NCBI RefSeq assembly: GCF_006861675.1
Contig: NZ_SGJB01000006.1
Location: forward strand, 1 to 64,000
Direction of reading: 5' to 3'
DNA: 64,000 nt
DNA from: Peptacetobacter hominis
Lineage (GTDB): Bacteria; Bacillota; Clostridia; Peptostreptococcales; Peptostreptococcaceae
Part shown: in pieces, positions 1-8,799 of the stretch
How positions within the stretch are numbered: the first letter of the stretch is position 1
Layout: each line of letters begins with the position of its first letter
Translations under genes and position numbers: made by a program
The notes under the pieces: model-generated
Told to the model about the DNA's origin: nothing
What the model saw: the letters and a program-made list of their open reading frames with translations, nothing else
The model's database searches: none

Positions 1-113
1 ATATCTGGCTTAATTATGGTTTGTAAGAGTCCGAACAAATCGTTCGAACAAATTTATCTGCTGTTCAGTTTTCAAAGTTCATTTCTTATTTTCTTTTGCC
101 CTCTCTCAAGGAC
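1..113 (-). other. rRNA operon leader (5' part, runs off left edge)
   Basis: Read on the minus strand, this stretch follows a strong promoter and contains CTTTGAAAACTGAACAG (61-77). That box is typical of rRNA operon leaders and spacers in Firmicutes. No protein frame with a credible start lies here. The mature 16S gene itself is not in the window and would begin beyond position 1. The assignment rests on the box plus the promoter. Confidence 0.65.
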
Positions 114-120
114 AAGTATT

Positions 121-149
121 ATAATATCACCTTATTCAAAAAGAGTCAA
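121..149 (-). promoter_or_regulatory. Strong sigma-A promoter of the leftward rRNA operon
   Basis: The minus strand reads TTGACT (144-149), a 17-nt spacer, then TATTAT (121-126). It drives transcription toward position 1 into the leader with the rrn-type box. No coding region in the window lies downstream, which fits a stable-RNA promoter. Confidence 0.75.
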
Positions 150-169
150 CACTTTTTACAAAACTTTTT

Positions 170-943
170 TTAATTATTTTTTATTTTCTCATCTATCTTA
201 TATAATTCATAGCTTTCAATAGTATTTATAAGAACATCAGCATATATCTTTTCTCCCTTTTCATTCTCTTTTGTTGCATATCCTGCGTCCTCAAGGGCCT
301 GTGCCTGTCCTTTATAATCTTTCGCTTTGAAAAATCCTGAATCTGTATACCTCTTATTTTTTTTCAGAAATTCCGCATAGTCTATTATTGATTCTCTGTA
401 TGATGAATATTTTCTAAAAGACGCATCGATTGTATCATTGTAATTTTCCTTTGTCGACATTACCACTGACTTTCCACTCCATGAAGAGTCCGCTTTGATT
501 CCGAAAAGATTGTATGCGTCTTCAGAAAGTTTTGATTTTCCCCAATTTGATTCTATAGCAGCCTGCGATATTGTAATAGATGGCAGTACTCCATAATCCT
601 CGTATATTTCTTCAGCCATTGGTGTGATAGTATTTATAAAATCATCTCTATCCATTTCATTTAAATATCTTTTTCCAAAGACTGAATAAATAAGACCAAA
701 TATTATCATGACTGTTATTATTACAAAAATATCTCTTTTTACCGACACTTTTCCTTTGGATGATTTTGATTTCACAGTTTTTTTCTTTCTTTCTTTTCCT
801 TTTGTTTTCTGAGATTTTGTTTTGTTATTATGTTTATTTGTGTCTTTTTCCTTTTTTCTGTTTTCAAAAGTATAGAGTACATCATCACAGTATTTTTTAG
901 CATTACTTATAATAGTAGATTTACCTTTTGGGGATTTTTTCAT
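170..943 (-). CDS. Membrane-anchored GH73 N-acetylglucosaminidase (LytG/FlgJ-type)
   Basis: Cell-wall hydrolase expected to cut between GlcNAc and MurNAc in peptidoglycan. The first 70 residues are very basic and Lys/Ser-rich and presumably cytoplasmic. One membrane segment follows (about residues 71-90), and the rest is an extracellular glucosaminidase domain. The putative catalytic Glu sits in 'SQAAIESNWGKS', followed by 'NLFGIKA', both GH73 hallmarks. The 257-aa length fits a single-domain enzyme without SH3 or LysM repeats. The start ATG has a good AAAAGGAG site and its own promoter. It is monocistronic. The unusually long basic cytoplasmic tail is the odd feature. The family assignment is firm; the physiological role (growth or separation) is inferred. 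Confidence 0.88.
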   Translation of the reverse strand: MKKSPKGKSTIISNAKKYCDDVLYTFENRKKEKDTNKHNNKTKSQKTKGKERKKKTVKSKSSKGKVSVKRDIFVIITVMIIFGLIYSVFGKRYLNEMDRDDFINTITPMAEEIYEDYGVLPSITISQAAIESNWGKSKLSEDAYNLFGIKADSSWSGKSVVMSTKENYNDTIDASFRKYSSYRESIIDYAEFLKKNKRYTDSGFFKAKDYKGQAQALEDAGYATKENEKGEKIYADVLINTIESYELYKIDEKIKNN

Positions 944-980
944 ACAAAACGCTCCTTTTCATATTATAGACCTGTTTTTT

Positions 981-1009
981 ATTATATCATCACTTGTATA
1001 TCATCTCAA
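981..1009 (-). promoter_or_regulatory. Sigma-A promoter of the GH73 gene
   Basis: The minus strand reads TTGAGA (1004-1009), a 17-nt spacer, then TATAAT (981-986), about 40 nt upstream of the GH73 start codon. Confidence 0.7.
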
Positions 1010-1014
1010 ATAAA

Positions 1015-1043
1015 TACCTCCCAATAAAAATTATCAGGAGGTA
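1015..1043 (-). terminator. Weak hairpin after potD
   Basis: TACCTCC and GGAGGTA form a 7-bp stem with a 15-nt loop just after the potD stop, followed on the minus strand by TATTTATTT. The T-tract is interrupted, so this may be an inefficient terminator. The stem contains an SD/anti-SD pair. Confidence 0.45.
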
Positions 1044-1051
1044 ATCTATTA

Positions 1052-2116
1052 TTATTCTGATTTAAGTTCTATCCATGCCTTGTCATACATTTTAATTGCA
1101 TCTCCAAGGTCTATAAAAGTTTCACATTTATTAAGAAGTTCATCACTAGGATAAGCATCCTCATCACTTGTTATTTCCTCATCAAGAAGTTCCATACAGG
1201 CTTTATTCGGAGTTGAATATCCTATATACTCTGTGTTTATTTTTGCTATCTCAGGATCAAGCATGAAATTTATAAACATTTCAGCTTCCTTTTTGTTTTC
1301 GCATGTAGTCGGTATACACATTGCATCTACCCACTTGTTACTTCCTTCTTCAGGAACAAAGAAATCTATATCCGGATTTTCCTCACTCATAAGCGGATAA
1401 TCTCCCGAATAGAACATACCTATATAAGCGTCTTCCCCAACCATTCTATCCTTACCTTCATCATTTACATATGCAAGTGCATACTGTTTCTGATCTATAA
1501 GAATTTCCTTTGCTTCATCTATTTCCTTCTGGTTTGTCGTATTCATACTGTATCCAAGTTTTATAAGAGCCGCTCCAAGAGTATCTCTTACTGAGTCAAA
1601 TACCATTATTTTTCCTTTATATTTTGGGTTCCAAAGTATATCCCACGAACCTATATCCTCTTCATCAACATACTTTGTATTATATGCTATTCCTACAGTT
1701 CCCCACATATATGGAACACTGTACTCGTTTTCAGGATCGTATTCGGGATTAAGAAACTTCTCATCTATATTCTTCATATTTGGAATGTTGTTAAAGTCAA
1801 TTTTTTCAAGCATTCCCTCTTTTATCATTTTTGATACCATGTAGTCTGAAGGTACTACTATATCGTATTTTGTACTTCCACTTTTTACTTTCTGATACAT
1901 CATTTCATTTGTATCATATGTAGAGTACTGAACATCTATACCAGTCTGCTCTTCAAATACCTCTATAAGACTTTCATCTATATAGTCACCTACGTTATAT
2001 ACATTCAGAACTTTTGAAGAATCTGAATTTTTTCCACATCCAGTGAACATAGCTGCTGAAGCTACAGACATAGTTACTGCAACTAAAAGTGCTGTAAATT
2101 TTTTTGATATTTTCAT
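1052..2116 (-). CDS. potD: Spermidine/putrescine-binding lipoprotein PotD
   Basis: Extracytoplasmic polyamine-binding protein of the PotABCD ABC importer, 354 aa. It has a lipoprotein signal peptide with lipobox 'MFTGC' (Cys at about residue 27). The mature part begins 'LNVYNVGDYIDESLIEVFEE', the typical PotD/PotF N-terminal beta-strand and helix, and later shows 'YDIVVPSDYMV' and 'VPYMWGTVGIAYN'. Its start overlaps the potC stop by one base (TAATG), so the two are translationally coupled. Last gene of regulator-potA-potB-potC-potD. Spermidine versus putrescine preference cannot be read from sequence here. Confidence 0.93.
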   Translation of the reverse strand: MKISKKFTALLVAVTMSVASAAMFTGCGKNSDSSKVLNVYNVGDYIDESLIEVFEEQTGIDVQYSTYDTNEMMYQKVKSGSTKYDIVVPSDYMVSKMIKEGMLEKIDFNNIPNMKNIDEKFLNPEYDPENEYSVPYMWGTVGIAYNTKYVDEEDIGSWDILWNPKYKGKIMVFDSVRDTLGAALIKLGYSMNTTNQKEIDEAKEILIDQKQYALAYVNDEGKDRMVGEDAYIGMFYSGDYPLMSEENPDIDFFVPEEGSNKWVDAMCIPTTCENKKEAEMFINFMLDPEIAKINTEYIGYSTPNKACMELLDEEITSDEDAYPSDELLNKCETFIDLGDAIKMYDKAWIELKSE

Positions 2117-2913
2117 TATCTTCCCCCCTCAGCTATAGACTGCTTTTTATTAGACAGTATAAGAAGTATTATAACTGCCGTAAACATAAGAGTTGAAAGC
2201 GCATTTATTTCAGGTTTTATACCTCTTCTCGCCATAGAATATATCTCTATAGAAAGATTTGATACACCATTACCTGAGTTGAAGAAACTTATTATGAAAT
2301 CATCTATTGACATTGTAAATGCCATAAGAAATCCTGATACTATTCCCGGTTTTATCTGAGGTATTATAACCTTTCTAAGTGCATAAAAAGGTGTAGCACC
2401 AAGATCAAGTGCCGCATTTTCTATGTTTTCAGGCATCTGTCTAAGTTTAGGAAGCACTGAAAGTATTACATATGGTATACAGAACATTATATGAGATATA
2501 AGCATTGTAAAATATCCGAAATCCATCTGTACAAATGTAAAAAGACTCATTATAGCTATACCTGTTACTATTTCAGTATTAAGTATTGGTAGATTGTTTA
2601 CATTAAGCATTATCGCCTTATTTCTAGGTCTCATTTTATTTATACCTATAGCAGCAAAAGTTCCCATTATAGTAGATATAATAGATGCTATTACAGCTAT
2701 ACTTATTGTATAGTAAAGAGCAGACATTATAGCTTCATTCTGGAAAAGCTGAACATACCATTTAGTTGTAAATCCTCCCAGATGACCCATTGATCTTGAG
2801 TCACTGAATGAAAATATTATTAGCGCAAAAATAGGTATGTACAGAAACAGGAATACTAGAAACATATATATATCTGACACTATTTTTACTTTTTTATTTA
2901 CTCTTTTAGCCAT
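2116..2913 (-). CDS. potC: Spermidine/putrescine ABC permease PotC
   Basis: Inner-membrane permease subunit, 265 aa, with six predicted membrane spans. The cytoplasmic coupling loop is 'NAALDLGATPFYALRKVIIPQIKPGI' (split: EAA-type motif 'ENAALDLGA' plus 'IPQIKPGI'). It pairs with PotB and docks on PotA. Start and stop overlap neighbours by one base on both sides (TAATG junctions), showing tight coupling in the operon. Confidence 0.93.
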   Translation of the reverse strand: MAKRVNKKVKIVSDIYMFLVFLFLYIPIFALIIFSFSDSRSMGHLGGFTTKWYVQLFQNEAIMSALYYTISIAVIASIISTIMGTFAAIGINKMRPRNKAIMLNVNNLPILNTEIVTGIAIMSLFTFVQMDFGYFTMLISHIMFCIPYVILSVLPKLRQMPENIENAALDLGATPFYALRKVIIPQIKPGIVSGFLMAFTMSIDDFIISFFNSGNGVSNLSIEIYSMARRGIKPEINALSTLMFTAVIILLILSNKKQSIAEGGR

Positions 2914-3752
2914 TATATAATCATTCCTCCTTCTCCTTTTCCATCATCCATTCTAGACATTATTCTCATAGATATAAGTATTACTATCATCAGGAATATT
3001 GATATTGCAGAACCGAAGTTCCAGTCTCCTACAACTGTAAACTGCTGTTCTATAAGGTCTCCTACAAGCATTGTCTTTCCTCCACCAAGTATTCTTGATA
3101 TTGCGAAAGATGTTACTGAAGGCATAAACACCATAGTTATCCCTGAAAATACTCCAGGCATACTAAGCGGAAGTATTATCTTTCTAAACACTGTAAAACT
3201 TCCAGCCCCAAGGTCATATGCTGCATCTATAAGGTCATGGTCCATTTTACATAAAGATGTATATATCGGAAGAACCATGAATGGAAGGAAGTCATATACC
3301 ATCCCTACAAGAACCGCTGCTGGTGTATATAGTATTGAATGATATGTTATTCCAAATATTCCAAGAAAACTGCTTAAAAGTCCATTTTGCCCAAGTATTG
3401 CAGCCCATGCATAAGTTCTAAGTAGAAAGTTCATCCACATAGGAAGTATAAAAAGAACTATAAGAGTTCCTCTTCTGCTTAAAGGAGCCTTTGTTATAAG
3501 ATATGCAACAGGATATCCCACAATAAGACATATAAGCGTTGCAAGTCCTGAGATAAGTATAGATCTTACAAATACATTAATATATATAGGATCAAGTACT
3601 TCTTTAAAGTTTGCAAGAGTAAACACAACTTTACCATCGACTTCCTGAGTAAAGCTGTAATATACCACCATCAAAAGAGGTATTATTATAAATATTGCAC
3701 TCCATACCACATATGGATAAGCGTATAAAGATTTAGAGTTCTTAATTTTCAT
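2913..3752 (-). CDS. potB: Spermidine/putrescine ABC permease PotB
   Basis: First permease subunit of the polyamine importer, 279 aa, with six membrane spans and the EAA-type loop '[20 protein letters not shown]'. I place the start at the ATG at 3752, which has an AGGTGA site 5 nt upstream. A GTG three codons earlier lies in that site. The gene overlaps the end of potA by 11 bases, consistent with coupled translation. Confidence 0.92.
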   Translation of the reverse strand: MKIKNSKSLYAYPYVVWSAIFIIIPLLMVVYYSFTQEVDGKVVFTLANFKEVLDPIYINVFVRSILISGLATLICLIVGYPVAYLITKAPLSRRGTLIVLFILPMWMNFLLRTYAWAAILGQNGLLSSFLGIFGITYHSILYTPAAVLVGMVYDFLPFMVLPIYTSLCKMDHDLIDAAYDLGAGSFTVFRKIILPLSMPGVFSGITMVFMPSVTSFAISRILGGGKTMLVGDLIEQQFTVVGDWNFGSAISIFLMIVILISMRIMSRMDDGKGEGGMII

Positions 3753-4797
3753 GGCACTCACCTGCTTTTTTCATGATGTGTATATCTTCTGGATATATAT
3801 CCATACCAAGCTCTGTACCTACCTCTGCATTCTGAGTATTGTGAAGAAGCCAAGTTATACCATTAGCTTCAAGTTCTATTTCATAGTGAACCCCTCTGAA
3901 TATTGTAGATTTTACTATACCTTTTAACATACCTTCTTCAGGAGATACCATTTTTATATCCTCTGGTCTTATTACAACCTCTATTTCCTCGTTTTTATCA
4001 AAGCCTTTGTCAACGCACTCAAATTCTCTGTCTGCAAACACAACCTTGAAGTCCTCAAGCATTGTACCTGGTATTATGTTACTTTCTCCTATAAAGTCTG
4101 CAACAAATGCGTTTTTAGGTTCATTGTAGATATCCTGAGGAGTACCCATCTGCTGTATTTTTCCTTTGTTAAGTACAACTATTGTGTCAGACATACTAAG
4201 AGCTTCTTCCTGGTCATGTGTAACAAATACGAATGTTATTCCAAGTTTCTTCTGTATTCTCTTAAGTTCCACCTGCATTTCCTGTCTAAGTTTAAGGTCA
4301 AGTGCTCCAAGAGGTTCATCAAGAAGAAGCACCTTTGGCTCATTTACGACTGCTCTTGCTATTGCTATCCTCTGCTGCTGTCCACCTGAAAGAGAATCTA
4401 TATCTCTTTTTTCAAATCCTTCAAGAGCAACAAGTTTTAAAACTTCCTTTACCTTCTGGTCTATTATATCTTTAGGAGTTTTCTTTATTTTTAATCCGAA
4501 AGCTACATTCTCATAAACATTCATATGAGGAAACAAAGAATATTTCTGGAAAACTGTATTTACATGTCTTTCATTTGGAGGCATGTCGTTTATCTCTTTT
4601 CCTTCAAATATTACCTTTCCATCGTCTGCATATTCAAATCCAGCTATTATCTTAAGTAGTGTAGTTTTTCCACATCCACTTGGTCCAAGTAGTGTAAGAA
4701 ATTCATTTTTCTTTATATCAAGATTAAAGTTATCAAGTACCACGTTGTCATCATAAACTTTATTTACGCCTCTTAACTCTATTATATTTTCTGCCAA
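3742..4797 (-). CDS. potA: Spermidine/putrescine ABC ATPase PotA
   Basis: Cytoplasmic ATPase that powers polyamine import. Walker A 'GPSGCGKTT', Q-loop '[11 protein letters not shown]', signature 'LSGGQQQR', Walker B '[12 protein letters not shown]' and H-loop 'VTHDQEEAL' are all present. A C-terminal TOBE-type regulatory region (about residues 235-350) follows. The best start is TTG at 4797 (AAGAGGTG six bases upstream); the GTG at 4806 is inside the SD. The regulator gene ends 32 nt upstream, so both are co-transcribed. Confidence 0.92.
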   Translation of the reverse strand: MAENIIELRGVNKVYDDNVVLDNFNLDIKKNEFLTLLGPSGCGKTTLLKIIAGFEYADDGKVIFEGKEINDMPPNERHVNTVFQKYSLFPHMNVYENVAFGLKIKKTPKDIIDQKVKEVLKLVALEGFEKRDIDSLSGGQQQRIAIARAVVNEPKVLLLDEPLGALDLKLRQEMQVELKRIQKKLGITFVFVTHDQEEALSMSDTIVVLNKGKIQQMGTPQDIYNEPKNAFVADFIGESNIIPGTMLEDFKVVFADREFECVDKGFDKNEEIEVVIRPEDIKMVSPEEGMLKGIVKSTIFRGVHYEIELEANGITWLLHNTQNAEVGTELGMDIYPEDIHIMKKAGECHEN

Positions 4798-4829
4798 ATC
4801 AAACACCTCTTTCTCATCTTATCCTTTAT

Positions 4830-5372
4830 TTAGAATGTAGGTGGAGTACTCACCCAAAGAACTTTCGCTACCGTCTTGCCTTCGTTTGCAAGATAGTGCT
4901 TAGCTTTTGGCTTGAAGTAAAAACTCTCTCCCTTTCTTACTTTTAAACTTTTCTCTCCAAGATGGAGATAAACAGATCCCGCAAGAACATACCCGAACTC
5001 TTCACCCTCATGTGGTTTTTCCTCTTTGTATCTTCCTCCAGGCATTATTGTAACTATTACCGGCTCCATCTCATTTTTCTGTGAGTTCGGTACAAGCCAC
5101 TTAAACTCATATCCTAAATCTTCATCTTCAGTTTCAAACATATCGTCTTTTACAAAGACGATTTTTTCACTTTCTGTATCGCTGAAAAATTCCTTGAGAT
5201 TAGTTCCTAATATCTCCAGTATATCTATAAGAGTTGCTATAGACGGAGAAGTAAGGTCATTTTCAAGCTGTGATATAAACCCTTTTGAAAGCTCACATCT
5301 ATTTGCAAGCTCTTCCTGGGTGAGCTGTTTCTCTATTCTCAGCCTCTTTATTTTTTTTCCTATTTCCATCAT
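4830..5372 (-). CDS. XRE-cupin transcriptional regulator of the pot operon (PuuR-like)
   Basis: A 180-aa regulator with an N-terminal helix-turn-helix (residues 5-60, 'TQEELANRCELSKGFISQLE'). A C-terminal cupin domain (residues 105-178) has 'KPHEGEEFGYVLAGSVYLHLG' (motif pieces 'HEGEEFGYVL', 'GSVYLHLG'). In this family the cupin senses a small molecule, and in pot operons a polyamine is the natural candidate (inference). It is the first gene of the polyamine operon, so it probably controls its own promoter as well. Two perfect palindromes on that promoter are listed separately. Confidence 0.88.
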   Translation of the reverse strand: MMEIGKKIKRLRIEKQLTQEELANRCELSKGFISQLENDLTSPSIATLIDILEILGTNLKEFFSDTESEKIVFVKDDMFETEDEDLGYEFKWLVPNSQKNEMEPVIVTIMPGGRYKEEKPHEGEEFGYVLAGSVYLHLGEKSLKVRKGESFYFKPKAKHYLANEGKTVAKVLWVSTPPTF

Positions 5373-5402
5373 CGGCCAATCCCTCTTTTTCTATCATTTT
5401 AC

Positions 5403-5417
5403 TAAACTATTAGTTTA
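5403..5417. promoter_or_regulatory. Candidate operator 2 of the pot regulator
   Basis: Perfect 15-bp palindrome TAAACTATTAGTTTA, between the promoter and the start codon of the XRE-cupin regulator. It shares the AAAC/GTTT half-site with the second palindrome at 5443-5459. Confidence 0.6.
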
Positions 5418-5439
5418 TTTTTTCTAAACAACAGTATTC

Positions 5440-5468
5440 ATTATAAACAAAAAGTTTATTTTTTTCAA
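5440..5468 (-). promoter_or_regulatory. Promoter of the regulator-potABCD operon with embedded operator
   Basis: The minus strand reads TTGAAA (5463-5468), a 17-nt spacer, then TATAAT (5440-5445). The spacer and -10 are covered by the perfect inverted repeat ATAAAC-N5-GTTTAT (5443-5459), so a protein bound there would block polymerase. The probable ligand-responsive repressor is the adjacent XRE-cupin protein (inference). Confidence 0.72.
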
Positions 5469-5469
5469 C

Positions 5470-5713
5470 CTTTTTTTCGTAAAATTATAATTTTTATACA
5501 ATTCCTGTAATCTTTGTATTTACTGGATATCAATTTGATTTTTTTATATTTTCTTATATTAATTTTTTCTATGTTTAATATTAGTAATCTTTTCGTCGAT
5601 TTATTTGAACAGTTTTTATATTACACTTTTTAACATTTCTCTATATATAGCTGATTTATAACTTTTGCTATATCTTATGAGATTCACTCAATCTATACTT
5701 TTTATAAAAAATA
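5470..5713. other. AT-rich intergenic stretch without recognisable gene
   Basis: Between the pot promoter and the terminator of the YczE-like gene. It is very AT-rich, with no frame that has a ribosome-binding site and no convincing hairpin. Confidence 0.5.
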
Positions 5714-5745
5714 AAAAGCATCAATCATTAAAGATCGATGCTTTT
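5714..5745 (-). terminator. Terminator of the YczE-like gene
   Basis: Stem AAAAGCATC/GATGCTTTT with an imperfect inner helix. On the minus strand it is followed by TTTTTATTTTTT. It lies about 30 nt after the stop codon. Confidence 0.8.
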
Positions 5746-5774
5746 ACTAAACATATTAAGATTTTCAAGGCGAA

Positions 5775-6440
5775 TTATCTTATTTTATCAGATGCAACAC
5801 CTTTTATAAATTTTATATCATCCACTATATATCTGTTTTCAACCCGAGTTCCATCGAAGTGACATAACTTAAATACTATTTTTATGGCATATCCAAGGCC
5901 TATAGCACTTATAACTGTTCCTATTCCAACCTGTCCTCCAAGTAGAACTCCTGCTGCAAGAGCTGCAACATCCATAGTAACTTTTACAACATTTTCAGTT
6001 TTACCTGTTTTTTTCTGAAGACAAACCATAAGTCCATCTCTTGGACCACTTCCAAGGGCACTGTCCATATACACGACCATACCGAAAGACATTACTATAA
6101 GTCCGCCTATAAGTAATATCAGACCTGATACTATTCCTGTTCCCAATGGTATCCATCCTGTATATAGAAGAAAATCCATGAAAAATCCTACAAGAATTAT
6201 ATTACATACAGTTCCCCATCCTATATTATTTCCAAGTAAAAGACCTGCAAGCATTGTCAGTGCTGCAACTATTATACTGGCTGTTCCTATTGTTATTCCA
6301 AATTTTTGAGAAATACCCCGGTGTAAAACATCCCATGGCTGCATACCAAGGTTTGAATTTATTGTCATTATTATACCCACAGAACATATAAAAAGACCCA
6401 CAACAAGTTTTGTGATTCTCTCACTTATATTTTTAAACAT
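5775..6440 (-). CDS. YczE/YyaS/YitT-family membrane protein
   Basis: A 221-aa integral membrane protein with about five to six hydrophobic spans. The family-like motifs are 'GVGIIMTINSNLGMQPWDVLH' (seen here as 'SNLGMQPWDVLHRGIS') near the N-terminus and 'SALGSGPRDGLMVCL' in the middle; this repeated 'G..P.D.L' pattern marks the family. Function is not established for this group, so I give none. It has its own terminator and no obvious operon partner. Start ATG follows AGAGGTGATGAA. Confidence 0.8.
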   Translation of the reverse strand: MFKNISERITKLVVGLFICSVGIIMTINSNLGMQPWDVLHRGISQKFGITIGTASIIVAALTMLAGLLLGNNIGWGTVCNIILVGFFMDFLLYTGWIPLGTGIVSGLILLIGGLIVMSFGMVVYMDSALGSGPRDGLMVCLQKKTGKTENVVKVTMDVAALAAGVLLGGQVGIGTVISAIGLGYAIKIVFKLCHFDGTRVENRYIVDDIKFIKGVASDKIR

Positions 6441-6607
6441 TTCATCACCTCTGAAAAAATATTCCCTTACCTATATATTACACCAAAACCGTTCAAATTT
6501 ACAGCTTTTTCATATATCTATCGGATTTATTTATTCATAGCTTTTTGTTTGATATTATATAAGTTATATTTTTGTCATGGAGTCTTTTTTAACTGTAATC
6601 TAAATAT

Positions 6608-8071
6608 TTATTTTATTTTGTGGCATCTATACATACTTTCACCACTGTCAAATCCAAATTCAAAGTACACTTCACCTGTAGAGAAGTTTTTCTCAAATGC
6701 TACTGTATCCTGCTCTGAAGTTTTTCCTCCAGTTCCAATCATAAATACCTGATTATCTTTGTCAACTTCACTTACAGATCCCATATATTTATAAAAATCA
6801 CCTATATCATATGAAGCATATTCTGTTACTTTCATATTTTTCTCGTCAAGTTTAAGTTTTACAATTCTTGTGCTTTCATTTTTATCTCCATTATCATAGA
6901 CAGTGATATACCCGTCATCTGTAAATGTTACATGATGCTGTCTTGAAAATTTCTGTTCCTCTGTCATCGAAAAATCATCTCCATCTCCACCTAGAGTCCA
7001 CATGATTTCTCCTGTTTTTCTGTTTATTTTTACTACTTCATCAAGATTTCTGAAAGAACATACAAGATTTCCATCACTTTCATCTATTGTCATTGAGTTA
7101 AAGTGCAGATAATCAAGTGCTGAATCATTTTCCTCTGAGTATGTATTGCCCTCTTTACTCTGAGCATATAATTCCGGATACTGAGATGATCTCCACTGCC
7201 ATACTACCTTTCCATCTTTTACTTCCTGTATAACTTCTTCAACAACCTCAGGTGTTTTTCCACCTGATACTGAATCTGGAATATTTGTAGCTGTTACCTG
7301 CTGATAACTGGATAAAATATAATGATTATCATCTATGTATATATAATCATGGTTTTCAAGAGGATCTCCCTCCTCTATTGTGTCATATTCAGACATCATT
7401 ATATTATTTATCTCATTGTAATTTTCATCAAGTACAACCAGCTGAGTTGGAGAGTAGCCTATTGAACTTATTCTGTATGATTTATCTTTAAGAGTATCCA
7501 TATATAGATATCTTATATCTCCATCTTCTGTTGTAACTTTCTGGAAATTAAACGGATTTGATTCAGTTTCTTTATAGTATTTCATACTTCCATCTTCATT
7601 CAAAACAAACACATAGTTGTGCTCTTCATTATGAGTAGTCATATAATAGTCCCCATCATAAGGGCTTTCAGCTTTTACACTGTATCCTGGAAAATCTGTA
7701 CTCATTGTATTTATATAATAATCATAAGTCCCATTATCATCGCTGAACTTGACCGATAATTTTATTTTATTTTCATCATCTATAGACGATATACTGTATT
7801 TCAATTCACTTTTTACCGGATACTCTATATCATTTATTTTTATCTGTTCCACTTCCGATATATCTTTTATTTTTATATTGTTTACAGCACCTGTTCTCAT
7901 TTCTGATACATTATATCCTTTTTCTCCATTGTTACTGTTCATGGAAATAGATTTTCCATTGAATTCTATATTAAAATTTCTTCCATCATCTTTATTTATA
8001 TTACCAACCGCAAATACTACTATAACAGCTGTAAGGACTACAGCTGCTATAGCAATGAAAATCTTCTTCAT
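6608..8071 (-). CDS. Membrane-anchored arylsulfotransferase (ASST)-family protein
   Basis: A 487-aa protein with one N-terminal membrane anchor (residues 3-24) and a large extracellular part. The part from about residue 130 looks like the beta-propeller of the ASST family: 'VFVLNEDGSMKYYKE', 'DGKVVWQWRSSQYPE', 'DYLHFNSMTID', 'KINRKTGEIMWTLGG', 'FSRQHHVTFTDDG'. The His residues in 'LHFNSM' and 'RQHHVT' sit where the family's substrate and catalytic histidines occur (by-eye comparison). ASST enzymes move sulfate between phenolic acceptors without PAPS, but many Firmicute members are uncharacterised. It is the third gene of an operon with VTC-domain and DUF4956 genes, in the position where CotH-like genes often occur in related clusters. 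Confidence 0.78.
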   Translation of the reverse strand: MKKIFIAIAAVVLTAVIVVFAVGNINKDDGRNFNIEFNGKSISMNSNNGEKGYNVSEMRTGAVNNIKIKDISEVEQIKINDIEYPVKSELKYSISSIDDENKIKLSVKFSDDNGTYDYYINTMSTDFPGYSVKAESPYDGDYYMTTHNEEHNYVFVLNEDGSMKYYKETESNPFNFQKVTTEDGDIRYLYMDTLKDKSYRISSIGYSPTQLVVLDENYNEINNIMMSEYDTIEEGDPLENHDYIYIDDNHYILSSYQQVTATNIPDSVSGGKTPEVVEEVIQEVKDGKVVWQWRSSQYPELYAQSKEGNTYSEENDSALDYLHFNSMTIDESDGNLVCSFRNLDEVVKINRKTGEIMWTLGGDGDDFSMTEEQKFSRQHHVTFTDDGYITVYDNGDKNESTRIVKLKLDEKNMKVTEYASYDIGDFYKYMGSVSEVDKDNQVFMIGTGGKTSEQDTVAFEKNFSTGEVYFEFGFDSGESMYRCHKIK

Positions 8072-8092
8072 CTTATATTTATACCTTCTTTC

Positions 8093-8743
8093 CTACTTTT
8101 CTATACACATATCAACAAAATTTACACCATTTATCTGACCTAGAGAGTTTATAAAATCCATACTCTCTTTCTTCATTTTTATGTTATATTCAGTTTCAAA
8201 ATTACCATCTGATGTTATTTTTTTTCTTGTCATATTGTATTTTCCATCAAACGATTTTATCATATCTGATATTTCATCTTCTATTATCTCATTTCTATAT
8301 TCTATTTTTATTTTGTACATATGATTCTTCTTTTCAAGAAATGATATTACATATAACAGTATTCCTGCTATCAGTGAGATTGATGCTGCCAGAGGAACAA
8401 ACTGTATTCCACATGCAAACCCTATTGATATTGCCCACAGAATAAAGCATGAATCCTTTATATTTCCGGCATCCATCTTTATTACAGAAAATACTGCAAA
8501 AACAAGTATTGCTATTATAATCTGAGAAGTTGTTGTCATACTTACCATAGCTACTGAAAGCGAAACCACTATAAGAGTTGCTTTCATATTTTTTACATCA
8601 TCTCCATAAAGTACCTCGTATAAAAGTCCTATAAAGACTGCTATTACAGCTGCTGACAGGGCTACAACCACCATATCTGCAGCTGAAAAGGAAGCCGTCA
8701 TCCCCATATAAATTGTTTTGATATTTTCGATAAATCCTGACAT
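8093..8743 (-). CDS. DUF4956 membrane protein
   Basis: A 216-aa protein with four or more membrane spans in the first 150 residues, then a soluble tail of about 75 residues. The motif 'VIKMDAGNIKDSCFILWAISIGFACG' (pieces 'DAGNIKDSCFILWA', 'GFACG') matches the MgtC-like/DUF4956 family pattern. Proteins of this family are commonly encoded beside VTC-domain polyphosphate polymerase genes, as here (VTC gene 56 nt upstream). Its role is unknown; a membrane partner for polymer or metal handling is a guess. Confidence 0.8.
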   Translation of the reverse strand: MSGFIENIKTIYMGMTASFSAADMVVVALSAAVIAVFIGLLYEVLYGDDVKNMKATLIVVSLSVAMVSMTTTSQIIIAILVFAVFSVIKMDAGNIKDSCFILWAISIGFACGIQFVPLAASISLIAGILLYVISFLEKKNHMYKIKIEYRNEIIEDEISDMIKSFDGKYNMTRKKITSDGNFETEYNIKMKKESMDFINSLGQINGVNFVDMCIEK

Positions 8744-8799
8744 ATTTTTATTCTCCTTTCGATTTTATAAATTGTTTATAGTATGTCGAATATTTTATA

